A stretch of DNA of 64,000 nucleotides. Origin: an uncultured Caulobacter sp. Its GTDB lineage: Bacteria > Pseudomonadota > Alphaproteobacteria > Caulobacterales > Caulobacteraceae. Shown here one piece after another: positions 34,820 to 43,036 of this stretch (its first letter is position 1; every line of letters starts with the position of its first letter). The notes beneath the pieces are model-generated. The model did no database searches, was not told the origin of the DNA, and saw nothing but the letters and a program-made list of their open reading frames with translations. The stretch spans positions 1 through 64,000 of the forward strand of contig CALALX010000027.1 of the NCBI GenBank assembly GCA_937925635.1. The letters are read 5' to 3'. The translations under genes and the position numbers were made by a program.

Positions 34820-37153
34820 TCACCACTTGAATGACAGCGCCGCGCCCCAGGTGCGCGGAGCGCCATAGAGTTCGTAGAAGCCGCCCAGATCATCGCTCTT
34901 GGCGGTGACGCGGTACTGCTCGTCGAAGGCGTTGTCGAGCCAGGCGGACAGCTCCCAGGTCCCATCCGGCGCGCCGATGGCGGCCCGGAAGTTGGCGAGT
35001 CCGTAGCCGCCTTCGTGATAGAGCGGGGCTTCCTGCGGCGTCAGGACGAAATCGAAGTTGAAGTCCGACCGAAAAGCGTAGCCAGCCTGAAGGGTGGCCT
35101 TCATCTGCGGCGTGACGTCGAACTCGTATCGGGCCGACAGGGCGCCTGTCCGGTCCGACTGATTCAGCAGTCTTTGGCCCTGTAGCGGCCAGAGGCCGCC
35201 GGACGCGAAGCTATCCGGGATCGCGCGGTCGCTACGCACGATCTCGCCATCCAACAGGCCTAGAGTCATTTGCAGCGTCAGCGCTGCCATCGGGCGCCAG
35301 GCAAACTCGAACTCGGCGCCCGAGATCTCCGCATCCCCGACGTTCGACAGAAGGCTGATCTGCGCCCCGCCGGTCGTCGTCGTGTTCGCAAACCCCTGCA
35401 GGCCAGCGTAGTCATAGTAGAAGACCGAAGCATTGGCGCGCAGCGTTCCCGACAGCCACTCGGACTTCACGCCCGCTTCGTAGGCCGTCACGATCTCCGG
35501 CTCGTAAGGGGCAAGTTCGTCCGGCGCCGTCGCAAAGCCCCCGAAGAAGCCGCCGGACTTGAAGCCGCGGGAAAGGCTCGCGTACCAGAGTAGGTCCGGA
35601 GTCTGACGGAAATCGATCTCAAGACGGCCCGAGTAGTCATCAAACCGCCGACGCTGGTCGACATTGAACAATTGCAGGGCAAATTCGGGGAAGAGCGTTC
35701 CGCCGCTAAAAGTCTTGAGTTCATTCGTGTAGCGAAGTTCGCCGACGAGCTTGGTCCGTTGGCCAAGGCGCAGGTCGCCTCTGACAAACCCGGCGAAGCT
35801 GGTGGTCTCCTGCTTGTAGATTTGGCCAACTTTGGTCACGCCATAGCCGACCGGCACCAGGCCCTGCTCGGCAAGGAGCAGTGAGTCCTCAGCGAGCGTG
35901 TCCTTGGCGTAGTTGAGGCCCGCGATCCAGTCGATGGCGCCCTGGCTCCAGGCGATGCGAAGCTCCTGGGAGAATGCCTCGATCTCGCTCCGGTAGGTCA
36001 GGTCCTGATAGGCCGCCGGCAGGCCGTCCCAGTCGGTGATGCGGGCATAGTTCAGGCGATCAACCCCGGTCACCGACGTGATCGTCGCCTCCCCGACCTC
36101 CAGGTTGGCGATGACGACGGCGCCGATCCAATCGCTGTCAAGTCGGTTGGCGCTGGAGCTTAGGCTGGCGTACGGATCGTTGCCGAGGCCCAGCGACTGC
36201 GGCGTCGCGCCCGAGACGTTCGCGCATTGATCGTTGTCGCGCCGCCCGGCGAGGATTGGAGCGCAGATCGCGCCAAGACCCGGCGCGATCCCTCCGTAGT
36301 TCAGGATTACGGAGTCAGCGAGGCCTGGGGCGATGGTCGCGCCGGGCGTCCATACGCCCATCGTTCGCAGAAGCGGGGTCTCAGAGCGGTCAGCGCCGCC
36401 GTGAACGTTGGCGTAGACGCTGAGGGCATCCGTCGGCTCCCAACGCGCGCTGAGACGCAGAGCCCAACGCTCCTGCGCGCCGTGCTCTCGTCCGGTCAGG
36501 GCGTTGTAGGTGTAGCCGCCGTCACTCCAGACGCCGTGGCCGCTCGCCCGCAAAGCAAGGGTTTCCGACACCGGAACATTGACCGCGCCATCCAGGCTTC
36601 GCTCGCCGTAGGAGCCGGCCCCCGCGGTCAGGGCGCCGCCAAAGGTCCCGAACTGCGGGCGCGCGGACACCAACTGCACCGCCCCGCCGGTCGTATTGCG
36701 GCCATAGAGTCCGCCTTGTGGTCCTTTGAGGATTTCAATGCGCTCAAGATCGAACATCCCCTCGTTCGTGGTCGCCACGGAAGGCTGATAGACCTCGTCG
36801 ACATAGAACGACGCTGTCGGCGTGTTGTTGACGCGGAAGTCCTGTAGGCCGACGCCGCGGATGACTACGATCGGCACCCCGCCGCCGGTCGGTTCATAGA
36901 GCTCGACATTCGGCACGGAAACGACGAGGTCGGCGACCGTATCGATACGCTTCTCGCGCAGTTCTTCGCTGGAAAATGCGGTGATCGCGACGCCAAGGTC
37001 CTGTGGGTTCGCTGCGCGCTTGGTCGCTGTGACGACAATCTGATCCAGCTCAGCGACGCCGCCGCCGTCCTGCGCGAAGGCCATCGGCGCCCCGAAAGCC
37101 CAGAAGGCGGAGACGGCGCCGCCCACCCAAAGGCATGATGAAGTTCTTTTCAT
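34820..37153 (-). CDS. TonB-dependent receptor of the MaoC/ligase locus
   Basis: The protein is 777 residues from the ATG at 37153, directly after GGGAGGGAAAA. A signal peptide (about 1-27, ending MAFA) is followed by a TonB box (LDQIVVTATKR). The plug contains IEILKGPQGGLYGRNTTGG, and the barrel ends ALSFKW. It converges with the TetR gene, so receptor and catabolic operon are transcribed from opposite ends. It probably imports the acid used by the ligase. Confidence 0.92.
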   Translation of the reverse strand: MKRTSSCLWVGGAVSAFWAFGAPMAFAQDGGGVAELDQIVVTATKRAANPQDLGVAITAFSSEELREKRIDTVADLVVSVPNVELYEPTGGGVPIVVIRGVGLQDFRVNNTPTASFYVDEVYQPSVATTNEGMFDLERIEILKGPQGGLYGRNTTGGAVQLVSARPQFGTFGGALTAGAGSYGERSLDGAVNVPVSETLALRASGHGVWSDGGYTYNALTGREHGAQERWALRLSARWEPTDALSVYANVHGGADRSETPLLRTMGVWTPGATIAPGLADSVILNYGGIAPGLGAICAPILAGRRDNDQCANVSGATPQSLGLGNDPYASLSSSANRLDSDWIGAVVIANLEVGEATITSVTGVDRLNYARITDWDGLPAAYQDLTYRSEIEAFSQELRIAWSQGAIDWIAGLNYAKDTLAEDSLLLAEQGLVPVGYGVTKVGQIYKQETTSFAGFVRGDLRLGQRTKLVGELRYTNELKTFSGGTLFPEFALQLFNVDQRRRFDDYSGRLEIDFRQTPDLLWYASLSRGFKSGGFFGGFATAPDELAPYEPEIVTAYEAGVKSEWLSGTLRANASVFYYDYAGLQGFANTTTTGGAQISLLSNVGDAEISGAEFEFAWRPMAALTLQMTLGLLDGEIVRSDRAIPDSFASGGLWPLQGQRLLNQSDRTGALSARYEFDVTPQMKATLQAGYAFRSDFNFDFVLTPQEAPLYHEGGYGLANFRAAIGAPDGTWELSAWLDNAFDEQYRVTAKSDDLGGFYELYGAPRTWGAALSFKW

Positions 37154-37180
37154 TTTTCCCTCCCCACCGTCTCCGGCGTC

Positions 37181-37217
37181 AGTTTCTAAAAATGAAACTG
37201 ACATAGGTTTCATTTTT
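37181..37217 (-). promoter_or_regulatory. Triple-repeat operator upstream of TonB receptor
   Basis: AAAAATGAAAC (37188-37198) and GTTTCATTTTT (37207-37217) form a perfect 11-bp inverted repeat with an 8-base spacer. A further AGTTTC at 37181 pairs with GAAACT at 37194, giving nested dyads. A partial copy, TTTCATTTTT, overlaps the receptor's start codon at about 37149-37158. The block begins 28 bases upstream of the start codon. Confidence 0.6.
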
Positions 37218-37370
37218 CGGCAAGCGGGGCAGGATCGCGCGTCCCGAGGGCGGCATCCGCACGGGCGGCGATCGCAACGAATTGCGACCAATTCAGCTGC
37301 GTGGACGGCGCTCACCGTCGGCCGGCCCGCTGGCAGCTGTCGGGTCACTGCCGTCTACGCGCCCGCGGGC

Positions 37371-37748
37371 CTAGCCGGCGTTGATCGCAGCGCCGCCCTG
37401 CTCACACACCTCCTCCAGGATGTTCCGCCCGGCGCCAGGACGCGTGATCCACTGGAAGTTCTCGACCAGTTGAAGGCGGCCGTCGGGCTGACGGTACAGA
37501 ACACCGGTGGAGTTCCCCGCGTCGATGCGCGTCGTGAAGTCAGCCTGGACATAGCGAAACTCCAGCACCCCGCCCGCATGGCGCCGGCCGATGAGGTAGC
37601 CATCCGCGATCTCCCCGCCGCGATAGCGCGCCGAGAAAAGATCTCCGGTCTGCTCGAACTCAAACAGGGTCTCTCCGGAAACGACCGAGCCGGCGGCTCC
37701 AGAGACGGCGCGCATCCGTACGCCCTGGAGAGACCTAGGGTCGGCCAT
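37371..37748 (-). CDS. Small conserved hypothetical protein
   Basis: The protein is 125 residues from the ATG at 37748, with GAGGGAG upstream; a GTG at 37775 is an alternative. The pattern GETLFEFEQTGDLFSARYRGG, then GYLIGRR and GGVLEFRYV, is the repeated-beta-strand layout of a small family sometimes labelled N-acetylglutamate-synthase-like from weak similarity, without demonstrated activity. It lies 125 bases after the exported methyltransferase gene on the same strand. Function unknown. Confidence 0.65.
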   Translation of the reverse strand: MADPRSLQGVRMRAVSGAAGSVVSGETLFEFEQTGDLFSARYRGGEIADGYLIGRRHAGGVLEFRYVQADFTTRIDAGNSTGVLYRQPDGRLQLVENFQWITRPGAGRNILEEVCEQGGAAINAG

Positions 37749-37873
37749 CAGCGACGACGCTCCCTCATCGTCCACCCTCAGGATAGGCTCGCGCGGGCTC
37801 CGATCGGCTCGGGCGGGTCACGAGCGGCATGTCCGGCAGGAAGGTCCGGCGCGCCGGTGACCGGCACGGGGGC

Positions 37874-38647
37874 TCATGGCCCGACCGGCCGACGGAACCG
37901 CAGCATGAACTGGTCCGTTCGCCCCCGCACAGCGGGAGCAAAGACGCTGGCGTCGAGCGTGTCGCCGGGTGATTTCAGGACTTCGCTCGTCGCCTCAAGG
38001 ACGAAGCCTGCAGCCGTCAGCTCCCGGATGACGTCTGCCTCATCGATCCGATGAAGGGCCTCCGCTACCCCAAGGCCAGCGCCGGGACGGGCTGAGTGGT
38101 CGACGACGACGAGTACGCCGCCCGGCTTCACGGCGGCGGCGAGCGCCCGTGTCATCGCCTGGATATCCTCACCCTCGGCGAACTTGGTGTGCAGGTCGTG
38201 ATAGCCCTGGATCATGACCACGACGTCGAATGGGCGCTCGGGCCGATAGTCGCTCAGTCTTGAGATGGTCAGTCGAGCGTTCGGCGTCGCCGCCACCGAC
38301 CGACGCACTATCTCCAGGTAGCCCGGGTATTTGGCCGCCGCCGGCAGCTCGAGGACCTCGACCTGTCCGGTCGGGCCGACAGCGGCGGCGAGGAGCCGCG
38401 TGAAATAGCCCTCGCCCGAAAGAAACTCCAGAACCCGATCCCCTTGTTCAGCGCCCGCGAACGCAAGGGTTTCGGCCGGCTTTCGCCGGGCGTCCGCGGC
38501 GCGGTCAGCCTCGCTTCGGCCAGGAGCGGAGAGCAGGCTCTGGGGGGCGCCCTCCTCCGACGCGACAGCAGCGGTCAGCGTTGAGAGCGCGATGGTCGCG
38601 CCGACCATCGCTGCGAGTGTGCGCTGTCTCGTGCGGGTCGATGGCAT
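37874..38647 (-). CDS. Exported SAM-methyltransferase-like protein
   Basis: The protein is 257 residues from the ATG at 38647, seven bases after AGGAG; the ATG at 38653 is too close to that site. A signal peptide (about 1-28, TLTAAVAS) precedes a class I methyltransferase-like fold: DRVLEFLSGEGYFTRLLA, VEVLELP, FDVVVMIQGYHDL and KPGGVLVVVDHS. SAM is cytoplasmic, so an exported enzyme of this fold is odd. It may bind another ligand or be retained. It diverges from the AraC gene at 38897. Confidence 0.75.
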   Translation of the reverse strand: MPSTRTRQRTLAAMVGATIALSTLTAAVASEEGAPQSLLSAPGRSEADRAADARRKPAETLAFAGAEQGDRVLEFLSGEGYFTRLLAAAVGPTGQVEVLELPAAAKYPGYLEIVRRSVAATPNARLTISRLSDYRPERPFDVVVMIQGYHDLHTKFAEGEDIQAMTRALAAAVKPGGVLVVVDHSARPGAGLGVAEALHRIDEADVIRELTAAGFVLEATSEVLKSPGDTLDASVFAPAVRGRTDQFMLRFRRPVGP

Positions 38648-38896
38648 GTTCATTCTCCTGGCCGTCTTCTCGTTGGCCCGACCTTCAATCGCCGCCTGCA
38701 CCGAAGTCACGACTGGGCGAGCACTTCCGCGACGAACACCGTAATTTCATCGACCAGCGCCGCCGATCGCACGACGGGTGGAGACCTTGAGCCGGCCCAA
38801 CAGGTTCACGCCGTCACTGAATGGCGGCCAGTCGGCTTGCTCGACGTCCAGCTTCGGCGCAGCGTGCGCGCGTCTCAGTCGCGGCGACTCTGCATC

Positions 38897-39940
38897 ATGT
38901 CATCCGATCTCGTTTCAACACTTGGCCTGCTGATCGCCTTCAATGGACTGGCCTTCGGGACGATCCTGGCGGTGTTGGCGGTCCGCGGCCGCGCGATCAA
39001 TCCAGCGATCCCGGGAATGACGTTCTGCCTTTCGGCGTTGATGATCCTGAACCTCTTGCACGACACACAGGGAAACACCCGCCTCACCGAACTGCGGTTC
39101 GCCGTACCCCTTCTGATCGGCCCGACCTTTCTGCTCTTTGTCATCCGCGATTGCGGTCACCCGCTTCCGCGGCCGAGGTGGCTGATCCTGCACGCCGCAC
39201 CGGCCGCCCTTATGGCCCTCGCGGTGGCGACCCGTTCGACGCCCGATCGCCTGCTACCGCTGATCATTCTGACCCACATCGGCGCCTACATCGCCTACGC
39301 AGCGCTAACCGCGGCACGGAACGGCGCCGGGCGTTGGTCGCGCCTGCTCTCCGCGCTCGGCGCGGCAGCCGTCGCCCTGAACATCATCTCTCTGGCGGCC
39401 GAGCGGTGGTCGGCGGGGCTCGGCGCACTGTCAGAGGGCGTCCTGTTCGCGGTCCTGCTCGCCATGGTCTGCGCCCTGATTGTCGCCGGCCTGTCGGGGC
39501 CGGCGAAGCTGATCCGGGAAGCCGTTGACCGCTTGCATGACGTCGAACGCACACGACTGGACGACGCGGAGGTCGGTAGACTCATCACGCGCATTGAGTC
39601 CCTCATCGCCGAAGAGCGACCGCATCTCGACCCCGGCTTCAGGCTATCAGACCTTGCCCATCGACTGCGCGAGCCCGAGCGGCGTGTCTCCCAGGCGATC
39701 AACCAGGCGTTCGACCTCAATGTGCCGGACTTCCTGAACCGCCAACGGGTGATGGCGGTGCAGAGCAGGCTCGCCGATCAGACCGAAGTCGCCAACTTGC
39801 TCGAAATCGCCTTCGACTGTGGCTTCAATTCCAAGGCGACCTTCAACAGGGCTTTCGCGCGCCATACCGGCTCGACGCCGAGCCAGGCCCGAGCCGGAGG
39901 GCCTGAGCGGACAATAGAGGCGTCTCAGAACGCGTTCTGA
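38897..39940 (+). CDS. AraC-family regulator with N-terminal membrane domain (second)
   Basis: The protein is 347 residues from the ATG at 38897, where the hydrophobic domain begins; longer starts lie upstream. About seven transmembrane segments (residues 5-215) precede a DNA-binding domain with LSDLAHRLREPERRVSQAIN and LLEIAFDCGFNSKATFNRAFARHTG. The architecture matches the protein at 22916-24070. It diverges from the exported methyltransferase and is followed 57 bases later by the acylase. Confidence 0.85.
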   Translation: MSSDLVSTLGLLIAFNGLAFGTILAVLAVRGRAINPAIPGMTFCLSALMILNLLHDTQGNTRLTELRFAVPLLIGPTFLLFVIRDCGHPLPRPRWLILHAAPAALMALAVATRSTPDRLLPLIILTHIGAYIAYAALTAARNGAGRWSRLLSALGAAAVALNIISLAAERWSAGLGALSEGVLFAVLLAMVCALIVAGLSGPAKLIREAVDRLHDVERTRLDDAEVGRLITRIESLIAEERPHLDPGFRLSDLAHRLREPERRVSQAINQAFDLNVPDFLNRQRVMAVQSRLADQTEVANLLEIAFDCGFNSKATFNRAFARHTGSTPSQARAGGPERTIEASQNAF

Positions 39941-39997
39941 GGCGACCGCAGCGCTGGAACCGCCGGAACATCCGTGACCTTGATCACGGAGCCTTCC

Positions 39998-42088
39998 ATG
40001 CGTTTCAGACTTCTCGTCGCGCCTCTGCTTTTCGCCCTTGCGACCGTTTCAAATCCCGCCTCCGCCGCGCCTCGATCGGTGACGATCGACTGGGACGAAT
40101 GGGACGTGCCCCACGTCTCCGCCGAGTCCCTGGAAGCGGCGGCCTACGGCTCCGGATGGGCGCAGATGGAAGCCCGCGGCGACACCGTGGCGCGCGCCTA
40201 CCTGCTGGCGAGGGGCGAGGCCGCCGCCTGTTTCGGCGAGACGTCATTTGGATCCGACCTCCGCATGCGGCAACTCGGCGTTTCGGCGCGGGCCGCGCAA
40301 TGGCTGGGGGTCCAGGACGCCGAGGCGATGGCGATCAATCGTGGCTTCGTGAACGGCATGAACGCCTGGCTCGCCGGGCACCCGATCAGCGACGGTCCGC
40401 GCGCCTGTCTTGGGGACGTGCGGGACACCGATCCGCTGGCCCTTCTACAGGTGATCCTCCATGTCGGCGTGGTGGCCTTCGGCATGGACGAGCAGCTGAC
40501 GTCCTGGCGCGAGACGCGCGGATCGAACGCCTATGCCGTTGCCCCGACGCGGACATCGGACGGGCGTACGCTATTGCTGATCAACCCCCACTCTCCGTGG
40601 CGCGAGCCATTTCTGGTCTTTGAGCAACATCTGTCGGCGCCGGGACTTGAGGCCTACGGCATGACCTACCCCGGCTTGCCGCTGCCCGTGCTGGGGCTCT
40701 CGCGCCTTCACGGCTGGGCATTGACGTTCAACGACGTTGACGGCGTCGACCTCTACGATCTGCAGCTCGAGGCCGGCGGCTATCGCCACGGCGGCAGGGT
40801 CTTGCCGTTCGAGACACGAACCGAGACCATCCGAGTGAAAGTCGCCGGTGGAGGGACGGACTCAAGGGCCGTGACCCTTCAGTCGAGCGTCCATGGCCCC
40901 GTGCTCGAAGCCCTCAATGATCGCGCCATTGCGGTGCGGATCGCCGGCCTAGACCGACCCGATCTGGTCTCGCAGCTGATCGGCATGTGGCAGGCCAACT
41001 CGCTCGGCGCTTTCAGAACCGCCCTCGGCCGACAGCAGATGCCAATCACCAACGTCGTCTACGCTGACCAAGCAGGCGACATCTTCTATCTGTTCAACGG
41101 CCTTTCGCCCAAACGAGGCAAGGGCGATCGCGCCTTCTGGTCCGGCGTTGTCGATGGTTCGGATCCCGACCTCGTCTGGTCGGACTACCTGTCGCTTGGC
41201 GCACTGCCGCAGATCGCCAATCCGGCCGGAGGGTTTGTTCAAAACGCCAACGATGGCCCGACATCGGCGACCTGGCCGCCGGAGGCTTCGTTGGCGATCA
41301 GCGACAGTGTCCTCACGGCCGACCGCCGAACGCCGCGCGGCCGAAGGTCGCTTCGGCAGCTGGCGATGGCCGCGCCGCTGGATCTCGACGCCCTGGGCCG
41401 GCTCCGCGCCTCAACGATCCTGGACTACGCCGAACTGATCCGGGAACCGCTCGCTGAGGCTGCCCGTAGCTCCGGCGACCGTGAGTTGGCCGCACTCGCT
41501 GACATCCTCGCCGCCTGGGACGGTTCGAGCCGACCCGAGAGTCGCGGTGGGGTGCTGTTCACGGACTGGGCCTACCGCATGCGCCGCGGGGGCGTACAGC
41601 TTTTCGACCCTTATCTGCAGCGCCTGTCGCCCATGTCGACCAAGGCGCGACTGGTTGACCCCGCGCGGTCGCTCGCCACGCTTCGCGAAGCCGGCCGCGG
41701 CCTCGTGCAGCGGTTTGGCGCGGCCGATGTCGCCTGGGGCGACGTCTACAGGATCCGCAGAGCGGGTCTCGATCTGCCGTCTCCGGTGGGACGTGACGAA
41801 TGGGGCGCGTTCAACGCCGGTCGCTACAGCCGCGTCGGGGGGGCGGGAGCGAATTCGGGGACCTTCACGCTCGACGAGGCGTCCACGCTGATCATCGAAG
41901 CCGCCTTTGGCCCGGCAGGCCCCGAAGCTCGCGGACTGCTCACATACGGCAATACCGACGATCAATCAGCGCCGGCCGTCGGCGCGCAGTTGAAGTTGTT
42001 CTCGGAAGGCCGGCTAAGACCGCTGGCCCTGACTCCGGCCCAGGTCGCGCGCGCCTCTCGCCGCCGGGAAATGCTGGACCTCCCCTGA
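39998..42088 (+). CDS. Penicillin-acylase-family periplasmic amidohydrolase
   Basis: The protein is 696 residues from the ATG at 39998 (GGAG six bases before). A signal peptide (about 1-24, ending PASA) leads to a precursor of the Ntn-hydrolase type. Autoprocessing should occur before Ser in RGSNAYAVAPTRT, making that Ser the catalytic N-terminus of the beta chain; NPHSPWREPF and the later VVYADQAGDIFY match the family. Members cleave N-acyl amides, including penicillins, aculeacin and acyl-homoserine lactones. The natural substrate here is unknown. Confidence 0.88.
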   Translation: MRFRLLVAPLLFALATVSNPASAAPRSVTIDWDEWDVPHVSAESLEAAAYGSGWAQMEARGDTVARAYLLARGEAAACFGETSFGSDLRMRQLGVSARAAQWLGVQDAEAMAINRGFVNGMNAWLAGHPISDGPRACLGDVRDTDPLALLQVILHVGVVAFGMDEQLTSWRETRGSNAYAVAPTRTSDGRTLLLINPHSPWREPFLVFEQHLSAPGLEAYGMTYPGLPLPVLGLSRLHGWALTFNDVDGVDLYDLQLEAGGYRHGGRVLPFETRTETIRVKVAGGGTDSRAVTLQSSVHGPVLEALNDRAIAVRIAGLDRPDLVSQLIGMWQANSLGAFRTALGRQQMPITNVVYADQAGDIFYLFNGLSPKRGKGDRAFWSGVVDGSDPDLVWSDYLSLGALPQIANPAGGFVQNANDGPTSATWPPEASLAISDSVLTADRRTPRGRRSLRQLAMAAPLDLDALGRLRASTILDYAELIREPLAEAARSSGDRELAALADILAAWDGSSRPESRGGVLFTDWAYRMRRGGVQLFDPYLQRLSPMSTKARLVDPARSLATLREAGRGLVQRFGAADVAWGDVYRIRRAGLDLPSPVGRDEWGAFNAGRYSRVGGAGANSGTFTLDEASTLIIEAAFGPAGPEARGLLTYGNTDDQSAPAVGAQLKLFSEGRLRPLALTPAQVARASRRREMLDLP

Positions 42089-42100
42089 TCCAGCTCTGGT

Positions 42101-42128
42101 CTCCCCGCGCACCTAGGCGCGCGGGGAG
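42101..42128. terminator. Bidirectional hairpin between convergent genes
   Basis: A perfect 10-bp GC stem (42101-42110 with 42119-42128) and an 8-base loop lie between the acylase and the convergent OmpR-like gene. The latter's stop codon falls within the loop. Confidence 0.6.
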
Positions 42129-42835
42129 CTTCGAAGTCCTATGGGCGCTGCCAGGGCATGCCCGCGTCCGCGCACCACGGTGACGATTTCGTCGTCGCCA
42201 AGGCTTCGAAGCTTCTTCTGTAGTCGCCAGGCGCTCACCGCCGCGGTCCGTGACGCCAGCTCCAGACCGCCATAGGCCGCGGCCTGGAGTTCGGCGTCGT
42301 TCAAGGGGCGCCCGCCCGCGGACATCAGCGCGCGAAGGACACGGTCATCGGTGCTTGTGAGGCGAACCGAGCGACCATCGCCAGCAAACACTTCTCGACG
42401 ATCCCGGTCGTAGACGTAGTCGTGGTGCGTTGTGTCGGACCAGCCGCCGACCGCGCGAGCCCGTCTCCTTTGAAGCGCCTTGACGCGGGCGATGAACTCT
42501 CGCGGCGGACATGGCCAGCTGATGAAGTCATCACACCCCTTCTCGATGGCCAGGATGCGGTCGACCGGGTCGTTCGTCTCATCGACGAACAGTATGGCCG
42601 GTCCGGGACGCGCGGCCATGAGCGCGCAGGCGTCCCGGGCGTCATGCCTCGGCGGCGCATGAACCAGGATCACCAGTTCCGGGTTGTCTCCATCGCTGTC
42701 CGCGAAACCACAGGCCGACAGCAGGTCGACCAATTGGTCCCTGAAATCCGGCTGCTCGGCGAAGATCCGGGCCGACCTCGGACAGCCCCTGATGGCCGGC
42801 CATTTGGCGACTGTCTGTTCAGCGATGTCGAACAC
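42113..42835 (-). CDS. OmpR-like regulator with degenerate receiver domain
   Basis: This 240-residue protein has a receiver-like N-terminal half (about 25-125) and a winged-helix C-terminal half (STDDRVLRALMSAGGRPL, then YGGLELASRTAAVSAWRLQKKL, VRGRGHAL). The receiver lacks its key residues. Where LVILD is expected it reads LVILVHAPP, the conserved Thr/Ser is replaced in FVDET, and the Lys-Pro switch is ISWPCPP. It should not be phosphorylated in the usual way. No histidine kinase is adjacent. Confidence 0.82.
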   Translation of the reverse strand: MFDIAEQTVAKWPAIRGCPRSARIFAEQPDFRDQLVDLLSACGFADSDGDNPELVILVHAPPRHDARDACALMAARPGPAILFVDETNDPVDRILAIEKGCDDFISWPCPPREFIARVKALQRRRARAVGGWSDTTHHDYVYDRDRREVFAGDGRSVRLTSTDDRVLRALMSAGGRPLNDAELQAAAYGGLELASRTAAVSAWRLQKKLRSLGDDEIVTVVRGRGHALAAPIGLRSSPRA

Positions 42836-42969
42836 GCTTCCTCCCGCGCGCTAGCCTAAGTCCACCAGGCGATTGTCGACCGGCACGTTGCTATAGGCGA
42901 CGCGAATTCGACGGGAATGATCAACGTCGCGACGGAACCGTCACCCACTGCTGCAATGCCGTAACAGAA

Positions 42970-42997
42970 ACGGGGGCGGATCATGATCCGCCCCCGT
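42970..42997 (-). terminator. Perfect 28-base palindrome, terminator of TonB receptor
   Basis: Bases 42970-42983 are the exact reverse complement of 42984-42997. The palindrome lies 40 bases past the stop of the leftward receptor and is followed on that strand by TTTCTGTT, which fits a rho-independent terminator. Confidence 0.65.
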
Positions 42998-43036
42998 CCG
43001 CCCAGCTGACGCCGGAAGAAGGTGCTCTATCTGGGG

